Notes: generated from the letters alone by a model not told the origin. A stretch of DNA of 64,000 nt from Pseudomonas sp. CCI4.2 (GCF_034350045.1 NZ_CP133781.1:689001-753000); one strand, 5' to 3'. Shown: positions 7,511 through 17,778, counted from the first letter of the stretch. A program made the numbers and translations.

Positions 7511-10500
7511 TTAGTGAAGACGCATATCCAGCGTCATGGGCAGCTCATCATTCACGGTCAGCAACGGCACTTCCAATTTGCCGGGGCTATGGCCAATGCG
7601 GAAGAAGCGGGAAAGACGTCGACTTTCGGCTTCGTTGGCATTAACTGGCAAGGTTTCATAATTGCGCCCGCCGGGATGCGCGACATGATACTCGCAGCCG
7701 CCCAAGGAACGCTGCATCCATGTGTCCAGCAGGTCGAAAACCAACGGCGCATGCGCCGGAATGTTCGGCTGCAGGCAGTTGGACGGTTGCCAAGCGCGGT
7801 AACGCACGCCGGCGACGAACTCACCGACACGCCCGGTGGGTTGCAGCGGCACCGGAATACCGTTGCAGGTCAGCATGTAACGCTGCGGCGGCAATCCATT
7901 AAGTTTGACTTGCAAGCGCTCCAACGACGAATCGACATAACGGACCGCACCACCGGCCGCACCCTCCTCGCCCAACACATGCCAAGGTTCCAACGCCTGA
8001 CGGATTTCCAGTTCGATGCCGCTGACCGCGTAATCACCGACTTTCGGGAAACGAAACTCCAGATGCGCGGCAAACCATTCGGCACGCAACGGATAACCGG
8101 CGGCAGTCAACTCGACGATAACGTCGGCGAAATCCTGTTCGATAAAGTGCGGCAGCATGAAGCGGTCGTGCAATTGCGTACCCCACCGCGCCAGCTTGGC
8201 CGGTGCATAGGGTTCACGCCAGAAACGCGCAACCAATGCCCGTAGCAGTAATTGTTGAGCCAGACTCATGCGGGCATGGGGCGGCATTTCAAACGCGCGC
8301 AATTCCAGCAAGCCCAACCGGCCGGTCGCGCCGTCCGGGGAATACAACTTGTCGACGCAGAATTCCGCCCGATGTGTATTACCGGTGACGTCGATCAATA
8401 GGTTACGCATCAGCCGATCCACCAGCCATGGCGCGCACTCTTCACCTGGCTCCGGCATCTGCGAGAAGGCGATTTCCATCTCATAAAGCGAGTCGTTGCG
8501 GGCTTCGTCCACACGCGGCGCCTGGGAGGTCGGGCCAATGAACAGGCCAGAAAACAGGTACGACAGCGACGGATGGTTGTGCCAATAACTGAGCAAACTG
8601 CGCAGTAAATCGGGACGGCGTAAAAACGGTGAATCCGCAGGCGTCGCGCCGCCAAGGACGAAGTGATTACCACCACCGGTGCCAGTGTGACGACCATCGA
8701 TCATGAATTTCTCAGTGGTCAGTCGAGTCAGCCGCGCCTGCTCGTAGAGAAACTCGGTGCGCTCAACCAACTCATCCCAACTGGACGACGGCTGCACGTT
8801 GACTTCAATCACACCTGGATCAGGCGTGATACGGAAGTTCGCCAGACGCGGGTCGCTTGGCGGTTCGTACCCTTCGAGCAAAACCGGGCAATGCAACTCC
8901 TCAGCCGTGGCCTCCACCGCGCTGACCAGTTCGAGGTAATCCTCAAGCTTTTCCAGCGGCGGCATGAACACGTACAGACGCCCATCCCGGGCCTCGGCAC
9001 ACAACGCCGTGCGAGTCAGCCAATGGGCGGACTCGGCAGCTTTGGGTTCGCGTTCTTCATTGGCGTCGACCTGTTCGGTCAGGCTGTTGAGCTGCGATTT
9101 CACCTGATCGCTGCTCGGCAGCGCAGGGAAGTCCTGGTTATGGTCGGTGGGGTGAATGAACGGATATTCCGACGCCTTGACCCAGGGTTGCGAGGCCAGC
9201 GGCAGCCGGTAACCCAGCGCCGAATCCCCCGGCACCAGTCGGCAATGTTCGTCACGCAGGAACCAGCGGCCGCTTTGCCATTTATCGCCCGCCTTCGCCC
9301 GGGTCAGCGGCAGCACTTGGCCGATGACTTTATCCAGACCTTGGGTGAAGACCTTGCGCAGACGAGCACGCTCCTGCTTGTCTTCGAGACGCGAGTCCTC
9401 GGCGCTGACGTTCAGTGGCAACGCACCTTCGCGCCACAGGTAGTAGAAATTGTCTTCGTAAGCCGGAAACACGAAACGCACCGGCAACTTCAGGCGCTCG
9501 GCAACGCTGGCGAGGAAGCGCCCGGCCATTTCGCCATCGGCGCCGTACTCTTCTGTTTCATCGGCAATCAGTGCGTTGTTGTGCCACACCGGTTGGCCGT
9601 CTTTGCGCCAAAAGCAGTTCAGCGACCAGCGCGGCAGTTGCTCTCCGGGGTACCACTTGCCTTGACCGAAGTGCACGATCCCCAGCGGCGCGTAGTGCTT
9701 GCGCATGCGCTGATAGAGTTCGGCAGAGAGCTTGCGCTTTTCCGGGCCCAGGGCTGCGGTGTTCCATTCGTCGCCGTCGCGGTCGTCAATGGACACGAAG
9801 GTCGGTTCGCCGCCCATGGTCAGGCGCACGTCGTCGGCGATCAGATCGGTGTCGATTTTCCGTCCAAGGGCCTGAATCGCCAACCATTGGTCTTCGCTGT
9901 ACGGTTTGGTAACGCGGGGCGCCTCCCAAATCCGCTCAACTGACATCTCGTGGGTGAACTCGGTTTCGCACGGTTCAACCAAGCCACTGATTGGTGCCGC
10001 CGAGGACGGCTCGGGGCTACAGGCCAACGGAATATGGCCTTCACCCGCAAACAGGCCCGAGGTGGCATCAAGCCCGACCCAGCCAGCGCCAGGCAAGTAA
10101 ACCTCGCACCAGGCGTGCAGATCCGTGAAGTCGACATCGGTGCCGGAAGGTCCGTCTAGCGCTTCAACGTCGGCTTTGAGCTGGATCAGGTAACCCGATA
10201 CAAATCGCGCCGCCATGCCCAAGTGGCGCATCAACTGCACCAACAGCCAGGCCGAGTCGCGGCAGGAACCGGACGCGTTGTCCAGCGTGAACTCGGGCGT
10301 CTGAACGCCCGGTTCCATGCGGATCAGGTAAGCGATGTCTTGGCTTAGCCGCTGGTTCAGTGCCACCAAAAAGTCGATGGTCGGCAACGGCGTACGGTCG
10401 ATGCTCGCCAGATAAGCGGCAAACTTCGGCGTCAGCGGTAACGTGGCAAGGTACGGCGCCAGTTCACGCTGCTCATCGCTGGCGTAAACAAAGGGGATCT

Positions 10501-10801
10501 TTTCCGCGTAGGGCTCAAGGAAAAAGTCGAACGGGTTGAACACCGCCATTTCGGCGACAAGATCGACTTCGACCCGCAGCTCGTTGGTTTTTTCAGGGAA
10601 CACCAAACGCGCTAAATAATTGCCCTGAGGGTCTTGCTGCCAGTTGACGAAGTGTTGCTCAGGCAAGACTTTCAGGGAATAGGACAAAATCCGCGTGCGG
10701 CTGTGAGCCGCCGGACGTAGGCGCACGATCTGCGGACCCAGTTCAACCGCTCGGTCGTAGCGGTAATGCGTAACGTGGTGCAAGGCAATATGAATCGACA
10801 C
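7511..10801 (-). CDS. Transglutaminase / DUF2126 putative amidoligase fusion
   Basis: The 1096-residue protein starts with a transglutaminase domain bearing the triad Cys180 (ASGSCRDSAW), His229 (DLHAWCEVYL) and Asp245 (WVGLDATSG). The rest, from about residue 300, is DUF2126 (COG4196 type; blocks LTMGGEPTFVSIDDRDGDEW and GRHTGTGGGNHFVLGG), a family described as putative amidoligase. The GTG start at 10801 is chosen because AGGAGG lies seven bases upstream; a longer frame back to 10843 lacks such a site. It is first in a minus-strand operon with the ATP-grasp/alpha-E and second transglutaminase genes. Fusion of a ligase-type and a hydrolase-type domain hints at making and trimming a peptide-like tag; this is inference. 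Confidence 0.85.
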   Translation of the reverse strand: MSIHIALHHVTHYRYDRAVELGPQIVRLRPAAHSRTRILSYSLKVLPEQHFVNWQQDPQGNYLARLVFPEKTNELRVEVDLVAEMAVFNPFDFFLEPYAEKIPFVYASDEQRELAPYLATLPLTPKFAAYLASIDRTPLPTIDFLVALNQRLSQDIAYLIRMEPGVQTPEFTLDNASGSCRDSAWLLVQLMRHLGMAARFVSGYLIQLKADVEALDGPSGTDVDFTDLHAWCEVYLPGAGWVGLDATSGLFAGEGHIPLACSPEPSSAAPISGLVEPCETEFTHEMSVERIWEAPRVTKPYSEDQWLAIQALGRKIDTDLIADDVRLTMGGEPTFVSIDDRDGDEWNTAALGPEKRKLSAELYQRMRKHYAPLGIVHFGQGKWYPGEQLPRWSLNCFWRKDGQPVWHNNALIADETEEYGADGEMAGRFLASVAERLKLPVRFVFPAYEDNFYYLWREGALPLNVSAEDSRLEDKQERARLRKVFTQGLDKVIGQVLPLTRAKAGDKWQSGRWFLRDEHCRLVPGDSALGYRLPLASQPWVKASEYPFIHPTDHNQDFPALPSSDQVKSQLNSLTEQVDANEEREPKAAESAHWLTRTALCAEARDGRLYVFMPPLEKLEDYLELVSAVEATAEELHCPVLLEGYEPPSDPRLANFRITPDPGVIEVNVQPSSSWDELVERTEFLYEQARLTRLTTEKFMIDGRHTGTGGGNHFVLGGATPADSPFLRRPDLLRSLLSYWHNHPSLSYLFSGLFIGPTSQAPRVDEARNDSLYEMEIAFSQMPEPGEECAPWLVDRLMRNLLIDVTGNTHRAEFCVDKLYSPDGATGRLGLLELRAFEMPPHARMSLAQQLLLRALVARFWREPYAPAKLARWGTQLHDRFMLPHFIEQDFADVIVELTAAGYPLRAEWFAAHLEFRFPKVGDYAVSGIELEIRQALEPWHVLGEEGAAGGAVRYVDSSLERLQVKLNGLPPQRYMLTCNGIPVPLQPTGRVGEFVAGVRYRAWQPSNCLQPNIPAHAPLVFDLLDTWMQRSLGGCEYHVAHPGGRNYETLPVNANEAESRRLSRFFRIGHSPGKLEVPLLTVNDELPMTLDMRLH

Positions 10802-10944
10802 GGCGTGCCTCCTGCGAGCCTGAACGGTAATGGAACCGCGCAAGACTTATGCCATTCCAGCAAATACGGCGGTTTGCGGCCTGTAGCGTCACGCACAGCA
10901 CCAAAATAGCGCCAAGCATGAGCCTCGGTGCAAGCGTCGCACAT

Positions 10945-10971
10945 AAAAGGAGCTAGGACGACGCTCCTTTT
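10945..10971. terminator. Bidirectional terminator-like hairpin upstream of the large toxin-like gene
   Basis: AAAAGGAGC and GCTCCTTTT form a perfect nine-base stem with a nine-base loop, giving T runs on both strands. It lies in the 295-base gap between the divergent DUF2126 and 1443-residue-protein genes, where no gene end requires it. It may insulate the two promoters. Confidence 0.55.
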
Positions 10972-11048
10972 GCGCACCGCTACTTCTCCTGCCCCCGAAA
11001 TACCTATTTAGCCTCTTTGCTGCTCGCATTGCGGCTTACATGGCCTCT

Positions 11049-11075
11049 CCGACACCGCTCGTCGGTGCTGTTTTT
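11049..11075 (+). promoter_or_regulatory. Possible leader terminator/attenuator
   Basis: CCGAC and GTCGG form a five-base stem with a seven-base loop, followed by TGCTGTTTTT. It ends about 20 bases before the 11097 start codon and directly ahead of the AGAGAGG ribosome site. A transcript starting further upstream would meet it before the coding region, as in attenuation. The stem is short, so confidence is modest. Confidence 0.35.
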
Positions 11076-11096
11076 GTGAACCCAAGAGAGGTTTAA

Positions 11097-14000
11097 ATGA
11101 ATCAACCACTAGATGAACAGCCGTTCGAATTAAAAATAATCAATGGCAAAATAGGCTTTGCCCATTGGGGCCGGCATGAGCTGGCTGATTTCGATACCTT
11201 GCTGGGAATGCTCGGCAGTCAACGAAATCAAAATAAGCCGAACTTTGATTTTCCGTTGCTGACATTGGCACAACGCACGGCGCCAGATACACAGTCGCTA
11301 CCCGTCGAACACGTAAGCCCAGCGCAACTCTTGTCTCGCTATCGTTTGGAACTACCCTCGAATCTATCCGACATCGACGCTTGCATCGAGACGCTAAATC
11401 TCGCGAAGGAAGCATTGCTGCGAACAATAATCAACGAATCGGTAACCATTGAAGAGCTGCTGGACAGCAATGGTCTAACGATCATCAAAAAAACTACTCA
11501 GGCATTCAAGGCTAGCAATACCGAGTCCATTCTCGACCAGTTGATATTTCCCGAACTGGTACAACTGGCGGTCGCAGACATTCGCCTACGCCCCATGGCC
11601 ACGCTGGCTACATTATTAGAGTCGGCAACGGCGCAAGACCTTGGACAACACCTGCTAAAAGCAATCGACTGGTACGGAGCCGACGCTCAGGAAAAAACAT
11701 CGCCCATCGTACTCGCGAAGTTGATTTTAAAAGCCATCGCACTGGAGCTTGACCCTGACTCCAACCTCAAAGGATTTGATGTCGATCAAACGGCAAATTG
11801 GGGCAAAAGCTACGCCGCTATCTGCGCCGACATAGAACGCCACTTCACCTACTCAGGGATGGTTTTTTCGCCAGCGGCGGCACAGTTTGCAACAGTGATA
11901 TTGGCGCCAAACTACCCGGCTGGATTAAAGGTCGATGGGGTTCCTGCACAACTGGCTTATCGACGCAGCACCGCATGGCTCCAACTGCAACATGGGATTC
12001 ATCTCGCCGAAATACTCAGCCCTGGCGCGTCCCACCGGATGAGTTATCAGCAATTATTAACCTACCCGATGAACCTCATCACTGACGCCCCCGAAGAGAC
12101 CATGGCGTTAATTTCCTCAACCCTAACGCCGCCGCTTCTTGACTGGGCGCAAGCCAATAGGTTGATCGGTTCAAAACCAAAAGACGGCTACACCGCCGAT
12201 GATCTCGATAAAGCTTTCGCAGCGTTCAGCAAGCATGAACGCAACCTGAAAGAGGCCATCGAGCAGTTGAAGAAAGCGCCACCTGACCGCCTGGTGATGA
12301 CACAGCAAGCGTTAGACCAGCGAGGCATACCTGCAAACACCCTGTTTCTCGACCGCAGCGGCTACTCCAACGAATATATTCGTGCGAACGCCCGCTCGTT
12401 TGCCTACAACCACCCGCTGGTTGTTATGCAGGGTTATAAGGCATTTGATTTACTCGCGACCGGGCGATTGAAGGGCGGTCAATCAACCTGGATGCCCGCT
12501 CTAGTCCGTGGACATGACGGCAACTACTACCCCAACTTTTTAAATATCTCATCGTTGCCCGATATTCCTTCCATGTTCGCAGCTGCGTTCGATACATGGT
12601 GGGACGATACGGCGTTGGCCGTTCGCTCACTGGTCAACGCACTTCTGGATGATCTTGCGCAAGATGAACGCTTGGCTATCGAACAGGGGCAGGTACGGCT
12701 GCACACGCTTAGAAGCGGAAATTTGGACCTGTACAGCGCTTCTCATAACACACCGCACAATAAGGACTTGTTGAACACCCCAAGTGACACCCATCCAACG
12801 GTTGCGCGTTTTGGCTTTCTTCTCCATTCCATCCATCGCGGTAATCACTATTACCATGAGATTTTTCCCTATTCAGGGTTCATCCGTCGGCGTGACGACC
12901 TTGTTCAACACCGCACGGCCCTTGAAAGCCGCAGCACTGCAATGCTGCCATTTGATTGGACCGCCTACTCCACCGGCACCGCGCCTGACCTTCAGGCCAA
13001 ATCAAGGGTGATCGTTCATCACCTCAACACCTACGGCCCCCCCCAAGCCCCCTTCGAACACCTGATCTCGTTTCCTCGTCGCAAGCAGATAATCAATGAC
13101 ATCGCTCGCCAGATCGCGCTTAGAAATAGGCAACAACTGTTTGAAATGAAGCGCGGGTCCACCGCGTTTGATAAGCCAAATGCAGTGGTGGAGTTTCTGA
13201 AAAACTACATCATTCCGGTATGGGGGCCCCTCGAAGACCTGATCGAAGCGGCCCAATCACCTCGCGGACAGTTAAAAGCGTTATTGGCAACCCTCAGTTT
13301 GACGCTGGATATTCTGTCCATTGTCTTTCCCGTTGCGAAAGTCGCCGGACTCTCCACCCGCTTTGTCAAAACGACTGCGACCTTCGGTTTAAGGGCCGGC
13401 CTGCCGCGCCTCGGTACGCTGGCCAAAGGCATGGCAGTGGCAGCTCACCAGACATTGAACCCGGCTGCCGGCATCACTGGCGTGCTCATGTTCGTGGGAA
13501 AGATCCCGCTTCGATTGAATCGCGCGGGCCTTAACCTGATTGAAACCGGAATTGTTCAGGTGAGAAAACTGTTGGATCTGGCCTCATCTCGCCGCGCAGC
13601 GCTCCTCTCCCTAAGCAGCCGTCAAGCCACTGCCTGGACACAAAAGACTGCGAATTACCGGATGAACACTGTTGACGAGTGGTCAAACGTGGTCGTTTTT
13701 GAAGATGACTTTCGGTCACTGACTCGCCCCGGCCGTTATCTCGTCGACCCCGAGACTCATCGCCCGTACGGTTCTGCGTTAATGCAACTCAATGACGCGG
13801 GCGACCTCAGCCGAAAAGCACCCTATGAAATCGAAATCAGTCATCAGAATGGCAACTGGGCGGTGTTGGATGACACGCCGGACCTGAGCAAAACCTGGGT
13901 TCGCTGGGGGGATGAACTGACGTTAGACGCTGGGGGCATCAGCTACAAGCTTGTTCCCAAGGGCGAAGGCTCCGTCTTGCGTCGTAGCGAGTCTTTCGAC

Positions 14001-15428
14001 GCAGGCGATAGGCTGAAGTCGACTACGGTTGCCACCTGCCGCCTACCTCGCGGCCTTGATTTGAAACATTGCTCGGCAAATACCTTTAGAAACGTCAACC
14101 ACAGCGGCCTTCAGGCGCGGACCAACCTGGGAAGAAACGTGCAGCCCTGGTTCACCGACATCAGCATCACGGCTTCACAAAACACTGGCGAGTTTGTCCA
14201 TAACCGTTTTATCTGGCGCTCCCAAAACAGCAACTACTTGAAAGCGATTAAACACAAGCTGGGGCCGGACCAGTACAAGGTTTCGATTTTGGCCGAGGTC
14301 ACGGGTGGCAATGACATCTTTAAAAGAATCGCCGTAAAAGGAGGCATCGTCGGGACCATCAATGACACGCGGGAGATTTCCGCCGTGGTGGCCGTGCGCA
14401 GAGGCAACGGCCTCAAAGTAATCGTGACGCGCGTAGATGATCAGGCTTACTACAAGGCTATATTTACGGATGGGCAAAAAAACATCACGTTCGAGAGAAT
14501 GCAGGTCAACCTCAAAAGCGCGCCCACGACCCAGCTCTCCGACAATGACTATCTGGCGCATATTTACAACGGATCCTTCGATGCGAACGCGTTCATCAAA
14601 ACGTTAAGCCCAGATGTCATAAACGCTGATTTGAAGACAATCAAAGCTGAAATAGACGCCGGTAGAACCCCCTACATCAACCGCTACATTGGCGGCCCTT
14701 ACGACATGGGGACCACGGCGGAAGAAGCGGCATTGTTTTGCAAATACACGCGTTCACACTTCGAGATCGTTCCCCGGAAAACCAGCCCGTACTGGAAGGC
14801 AATTTCCAAGGACACGCCGTTAGCCGCAAGGACAGAAATCGCCAACCAACTGAACCGGCTGCATTTGTCACCCCGCAAGTTCACCGCCGACAATATCCTT
14901 ATGCCGCATACCACTCGACTGATGTCTCAAAACAATAAAAACTTGGCGTACATGAAAGTCAGCTTCAAAGACCCCAAGGCCCACGCTGATAAAGTGTTCT
15001 ATGCCATTTCAGGATTGAAAAAGACCGACACCGACGTAGAACTGACGAAATTCATTGACGGCGAACGTAGCGCCGAAGCGGGGTGGACGATACGAGATGG
15101 CATAGCGCATTCGTCTGACAATGTAAGTTATATCAACAGCCAGAGAACCCGTATGGCCACCGGCGCTCAGCGCGACCCAGACGAAGTCATCTTCCTGCCC
15201 GACCTAAAATCTCACTCCGAATTATTGCCGAGCGGAAACCATCGGATGCTGGATACAGAGCACATGATTTTGAACAGGTTTTATAAAGAACAGATCGACT
15301 TTAAGGACGTGGGTTCGATTCATGTGTTCTCGACCAAACCAACGTGCCCGTCGTGCACCATGGGCTTAGCCGGACTAAGAGCACATTTGCCGGAGGGCAA
15401 GTTCGAGGTGTTCGAAGGGATCAACTGA
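11097..15428 (+). CDS. Large putative toxin with C-terminal deaminase-superfamily domain
   Basis: The 1443-residue protein begins at ATG 11097 after AGAGAGG, with no signal peptide. Residues 1-700 are largely helical and resemble, from memory, the dermonecrotic-toxin-like N-terminal parts of large Pseudomonas proteins. Residues about 722-800 are hydrophobic (LLATLSLTLDILSIVFPVAK and following), as in translocation or pore regions. The last 85 residues look like a Toxin-deaminase (BURPS668_1122-type) module: Asp1386-Thr-Glu1388 in HRMLDTEHMIL, a GSIHVFST strand, then Cys1417-Pro-Ser-Cys1420, ending FEVFEGIN. Zinc-dependent deaminases use an (H/C/D)xE plus CxxC layout. Codon use looks more AT-rich than neighbours, suggesting acquisition. 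No secretion gene, PAAR/VgrG or immunity gene adjoins it. The toxin role is inference; the target is unknown. Confidence 0.65.
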   Translation: MNQPLDEQPFELKIINGKIGFAHWGRHELADFDTLLGMLGSQRNQNKPNFDFPLLTLAQRTAPDTQSLPVEHVSPAQLLSRYRLELPSNLSDIDACIETLNLAKEALLRTIINESVTIEELLDSNGLTIIKKTTQAFKASNTESILDQLIFPELVQLAVADIRLRPMATLATLLESATAQDLGQHLLKAIDWYGADAQEKTSPIVLAKLILKAIALELDPDSNLKGFDVDQTANWGKSYAAICADIERHFTYSGMVFSPAAAQFATVILAPNYPAGLKVDGVPAQLAYRRSTAWLQLQHGIHLAEILSPGASHRMSYQQLLTYPMNLITDAPEETMALISSTLTPPLLDWAQANRLIGSKPKDGYTADDLDKAFAAFSKHERNLKEAIEQLKKAPPDRLVMTQQALDQRGIPANTLFLDRSGYSNEYIRANARSFAYNHPLVVMQGYKAFDLLATGRLKGGQSTWMPALVRGHDGNYYPNFLNISSLPDIPSMFAAAFDTWWDDTALAVRSLVNALLDDLAQDERLAIEQGQVRLHTLRSGNLDLYSASHNTPHNKDLLNTPSDTHPTVARFGFLLHSIHRGNHYYHEIFPYSGFIRRRDDLVQHRTALESRSTAMLPFDWTAYSTGTAPDLQAKSRVIVHHLNTYGPPQAPFEHLISFPRRKQIINDIARQIALRNRQQLFEMKRGSTAFDKPNAVVEFLKNYIIPVWGPLEDLIEAAQSPRGQLKALLATLSLTLDILSIVFPVAKVAGLSTRFVKTTATFGLRAGLPRLGTLAKGMAVAAHQTLNPAAGITGVLMFVGKIPLRLNRAGLNLIETGIVQVRKLLDLASSRRAALLSLSSRQATAWTQKTANYRMNTVDEWSNVVVFEDDFRSLTRPGRYLVDPETHRPYGSALMQLNDAGDLSRKAPYEIEISHQNGNWAVLDDTPDLSKTWVRWGDELTLDAGGISYKLVPKGEGSVLRRSESFDAGDRLKSTTVATCRLPRGLDLKHCSANTFRNVNHSGLQARTNLGRNVQPWFTDISITASQNTGEFVHNRFIWRSQNSNYLKAIKHKLGPDQYKVSILAEVTGGNDIFKRIAVKGGIVGTINDTREISAVVAVRRGNGLKVIVTRVDDQAYYKAIFTDGQKNITFERMQVNLKSAPTTQLSDNDYLAHIYNGSFDANAFIKTLSPDVINADLKTIKAEIDAGRTPYINRYIGGPYDMGTTAEEAALFCKYTRSHFEIVPRKTSPYWKAISKDTPLAARTEIANQLNRLHLSPRKFTADNILMPHTTRLMSQNNKNLAYMKVSFKDPKAHADKVFYAISGLKKTDTDVELTKFIDGERSAEAGWTIRDGIAHSSDNVSYINSQRTRMATGAQRDPDEVIFLPDLKSHSELLPSGNHRMLDTEHMILNRFYKEQIDFKDVGSIHVFSTKPTCPSCTMGLAGLRAHLPEGKFEVFEGIN

Positions 15429-15432
15429 ATAT

Positions 15433-15460
15433 AAAAAGCCAGCCCTGGGGCTGGCTTTTT
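15433..15460. terminator. Bidirectional terminator between convergent genes
   Basis: AAAAAGCCAGCC CTGG GGCTGGCTTTTT is a perfect stem with A and T runs on either side. It starts five bases after the 1443-residue protein's stop and 18 bases from the ygiQ stop, so it serves both genes. Confidence 0.92.
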
Positions 15461-15477
15461 AACAGGCAATAAACGCC

Positions 15478-17778
15478 TTAACGCGGGACGACTGGCTTGC
15501 GCTTCGGCGGTTTCGGACCTTTGCCCTTCGCAGCATCGATACGCTCTTTGGTCGCTTGCTTGTTGCGAGCGAACGCAGCGGCTTTGGCTTCTTCACGCTT
15601 GTCCCATGGGTTGCCGCCATCGCTCGCGCGAGGTGGCAAGCCGGTGTGCTGGGTCTGAATCAACGTGGTCTTGGCCACTTTATGGCTGCCGACTGGTGTC
15701 GAGTTCTTGCGGCGCGCGCTCTGGTAACCGTCAGTGGCAGGCTGATGCAAAGGAATCAGTTGGTCTTTGCCTGAACCGATCAAATCTGCACGGCCCATAC
15801 GGATAAGGGCTTCACGTAACGACGGCCAGCCTTTCGGGTCGTGGTAGCGCAAGAACGCCTTGTGCAACCGGCGCTGCTCTTCGCTTTTAACGATGGTCAC
15901 CGAATCGCTCTTGTACGTGACCTTGCGCAGTGGGTTTTTACCCGAGTGGTACATCGCCGTGGCCGTGGCCATCGGTGACGGGTAGAACGCCTGCACTTGA
16001 TCGGCGCGGAAACCGCTGCCCTTGAGCCACAGTGCCAGGTTCATCATGTCTTCATCGGTGGTGCCGGGGTGGGCAGCGATGAAGTAAGGAATCAGGTACT
16101 GCTCTTTACCGGCCTCTTTCGAATACTTCTCGAACATGCGCTTGAATTTGTCATAGCTGCCAATGCCCGGCTTCATCATCTGATTGAGCGGACCTTCCTC
16201 GGTGTGTTCCGGGGCAATCTTCAGGTAACCACCCACGTGATGGGTCACCAGCTCTTTAACGTATTCCGGCGACTCGACCGCAAGGTCATAACGCAGGCCG
16301 GAAGCAATCAGGATTTTCTTCACGCCCGGCAACGCCCGTGCGCTGCGATACAGCTGAATCAGCGACGAATGGTCGGTGTTCAGGTTCGGGCAAATGCCGG
16401 GGAATACGCACGACGGTTTACGGCAAGCAGACTCGATCTCAGTACTCTTGCAGGCGATGCGGTACATGTTCGCCGTCGGGCCACCGAGGTCGGAAATAAC
16501 CCCGGTGAAACCTGGAACCTTGTCGCGGATCTCTTCGATTTCGCGAATGATCGACTCTTCGGAACGGTTCTGAATGATCCGGCCTTCGTGCTCGGTGATT
16601 GAGCAGAAGGTACAGCCGCCGAAGCAGCCGCGCATGATGTTCACCGAGAACCGGATCATGTCGTAGGCCGGGATTTTTTCCTTGCCATACGCCGGGTGCG
16701 GAATGCGCGCGTATGGCATGCCAAACACGTAGTCCATCTCTTCGGTGGTCATGGGAATCGGCGGCGGATTGAACCAGACGTCGACTTCGCCGTGCTTCTG
16801 TACCAAGGCGCGAGCGTTACCTGGGTTGGTTTCCAGGTGCAACACGCGGTTGGCGTGGGCATAGAGCACGGAGTCAGCGCGGACTTTTTCCATCGACGGC
16901 AAACGGATAACCGTTTTATCGCGGGTCATCCGAGGGCTGGCCAGCAACTGCACGACCTTGGCTTCCTGCGGATCGTCTACCGGGCCTTTTTCTTGCTCGA
17001 TGGCGCAGGCTTGGGTGTCCTGAGTATTGACGTACGGGTTGATGATCTTATCGACCTTGCCCGGACGATCGATACGTGTGGAGTCGACCTCGTACCAGCC
17101 TGCCGGCGTATCGCGACGGATGAACGCGGTGCCGCGAACGTCAGTGATGTCTTCAATCTTGTGGCCGTACGACAAACGCTGGGCGACTTCGACGATGGCG
17201 CGTTCGGCGTTGCCGTATAGCAGGATGTCGGCGCAAGCGTCGATCAGAATCGAATTACGCACCCGGTCCTGCCAGTAATCATAATGCGCGATGCGGCGCA
17301 ATGAAGCCTCAATGCCGCCCAATACGATGGGCACGTGCTTGTAGGCTTCTTTGCAACGCTGGCTGTATACCAGACTCGCACGGTCCGGACGCTTGCCGGC
17401 CATACCGCCAGGCGTGTAAGCATCATCGGAGCGGACTTTTTTGTCAGCGGTGTAGCGGTTGATCATCGAGTCCATGTTGCCAGCGGCGACGCCGAAGAAC
17501 AGGTTCGGCTCGCCGAGCTTCATGAAATCGTCTTTGGAATGCCAGTCTGGCTGGGCAATGATCCCGACGCGGAAGCCCTGAGACTCCAACAGCCGGCCAA
17601 TGATCGCCATGCCAAAAGACGGGTGATCCACGTAGGCGTCACCGGTAACAATGATGATGTCGCAGGAATCCCAGCCAAGTTGATCCATCTCTTCCCGGCT
17701 CATGGGCAGGAAAGGTGCCGGCCCGAAACACTCGGCCCAGTACTTGGGATAGTCAAATAACGGCTTGGCTGCTTGCAT
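15478..17778 (-). CDS. YgiQ family radical SAM protein
   Basis: The 766-residue protein is close to E. coli YgiQ (739). The radical SAM cluster ligands are Cys385, Cys389 and Cys392 in the motif [10 protein letters not shown], with the family blocks [11 protein letters not shown] and [19 protein letters not shown] around them. The C-terminal 100 residues are basic and probably disordered. YgiQ proteins use a 4Fe-4S cluster to cleave S-adenosylmethionine; their substrate is not established. ATG 17778 gives the conserved start [19 protein letters not shown]; an upstream frame to 17898 would add an unrelated stretch over the REP region. It is monocistronic. Confidence 0.9.
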   Translation of the reverse strand: MQAAKPLFDYPKYWAECFGPAPFLPMSREEMDQLGWDSCDIIIVTGDAYVDHPSFGMAIIGRLLESQGFRVGIIAQPDWHSKDDFMKLGEPNLFFGVAAGNMDSMINRYTADKKVRSDDAYTPGGMAGKRPDRASLVYSQRCKEAYKHVPIVLGGIEASLRRIAHYDYWQDRVRNSILIDACADILLYGNAERAIVEVAQRLSYGHKIEDITDVRGTAFIRRDTPAGWYEVDSTRIDRPGKVDKIINPYVNTQDTQACAIEQEKGPVDDPQEAKVVQLLASPRMTRDKTVIRLPSMEKVRADSVLYAHANRVLHLETNPGNARALVQKHGEVDVWFNPPPIPMTTEEMDYVFGMPYARIPHPAYGKEKIPAYDMIRFSVNIMRGCFGGCTFCSITEHEGRIIQNRSEESIIREIEEIRDKVPGFTGVISDLGGPTANMYRIACKSTEIESACRKPSCVFPGICPNLNTDHSSLIQLYRSARALPGVKKILIASGLRYDLAVESPEYVKELVTHHVGGYLKIAPEHTEEGPLNQMMKPGIGSYDKFKRMFEKYSKEAGKEQYLIPYFIAAHPGTTDEDMMNLALWLKGSGFRADQVQAFYPSPMATATAMYHSGKNPLRKVTYKSDSVTIVKSEEQRRLHKAFLRYHDPKGWPSLREALIRMGRADLIGSGKDQLIPLHQPATDGYQSARRKNSTPVGSHKVAKTTLIQTQHTGLPPRASDGGNPWDKREEAKAAAFARNKQATKERIDAAKGKGPKPPKRKPVVPR

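Noticed and set aside
15171..15428. Classical cytidine deaminase HxE motif in the large toxin-like protein
   Set aside because: The residue two before Glu1388 is Asp1386, not His or Cys, so it is described as a DxE toxin-deaminase type, not a standard cytidine deaminase.
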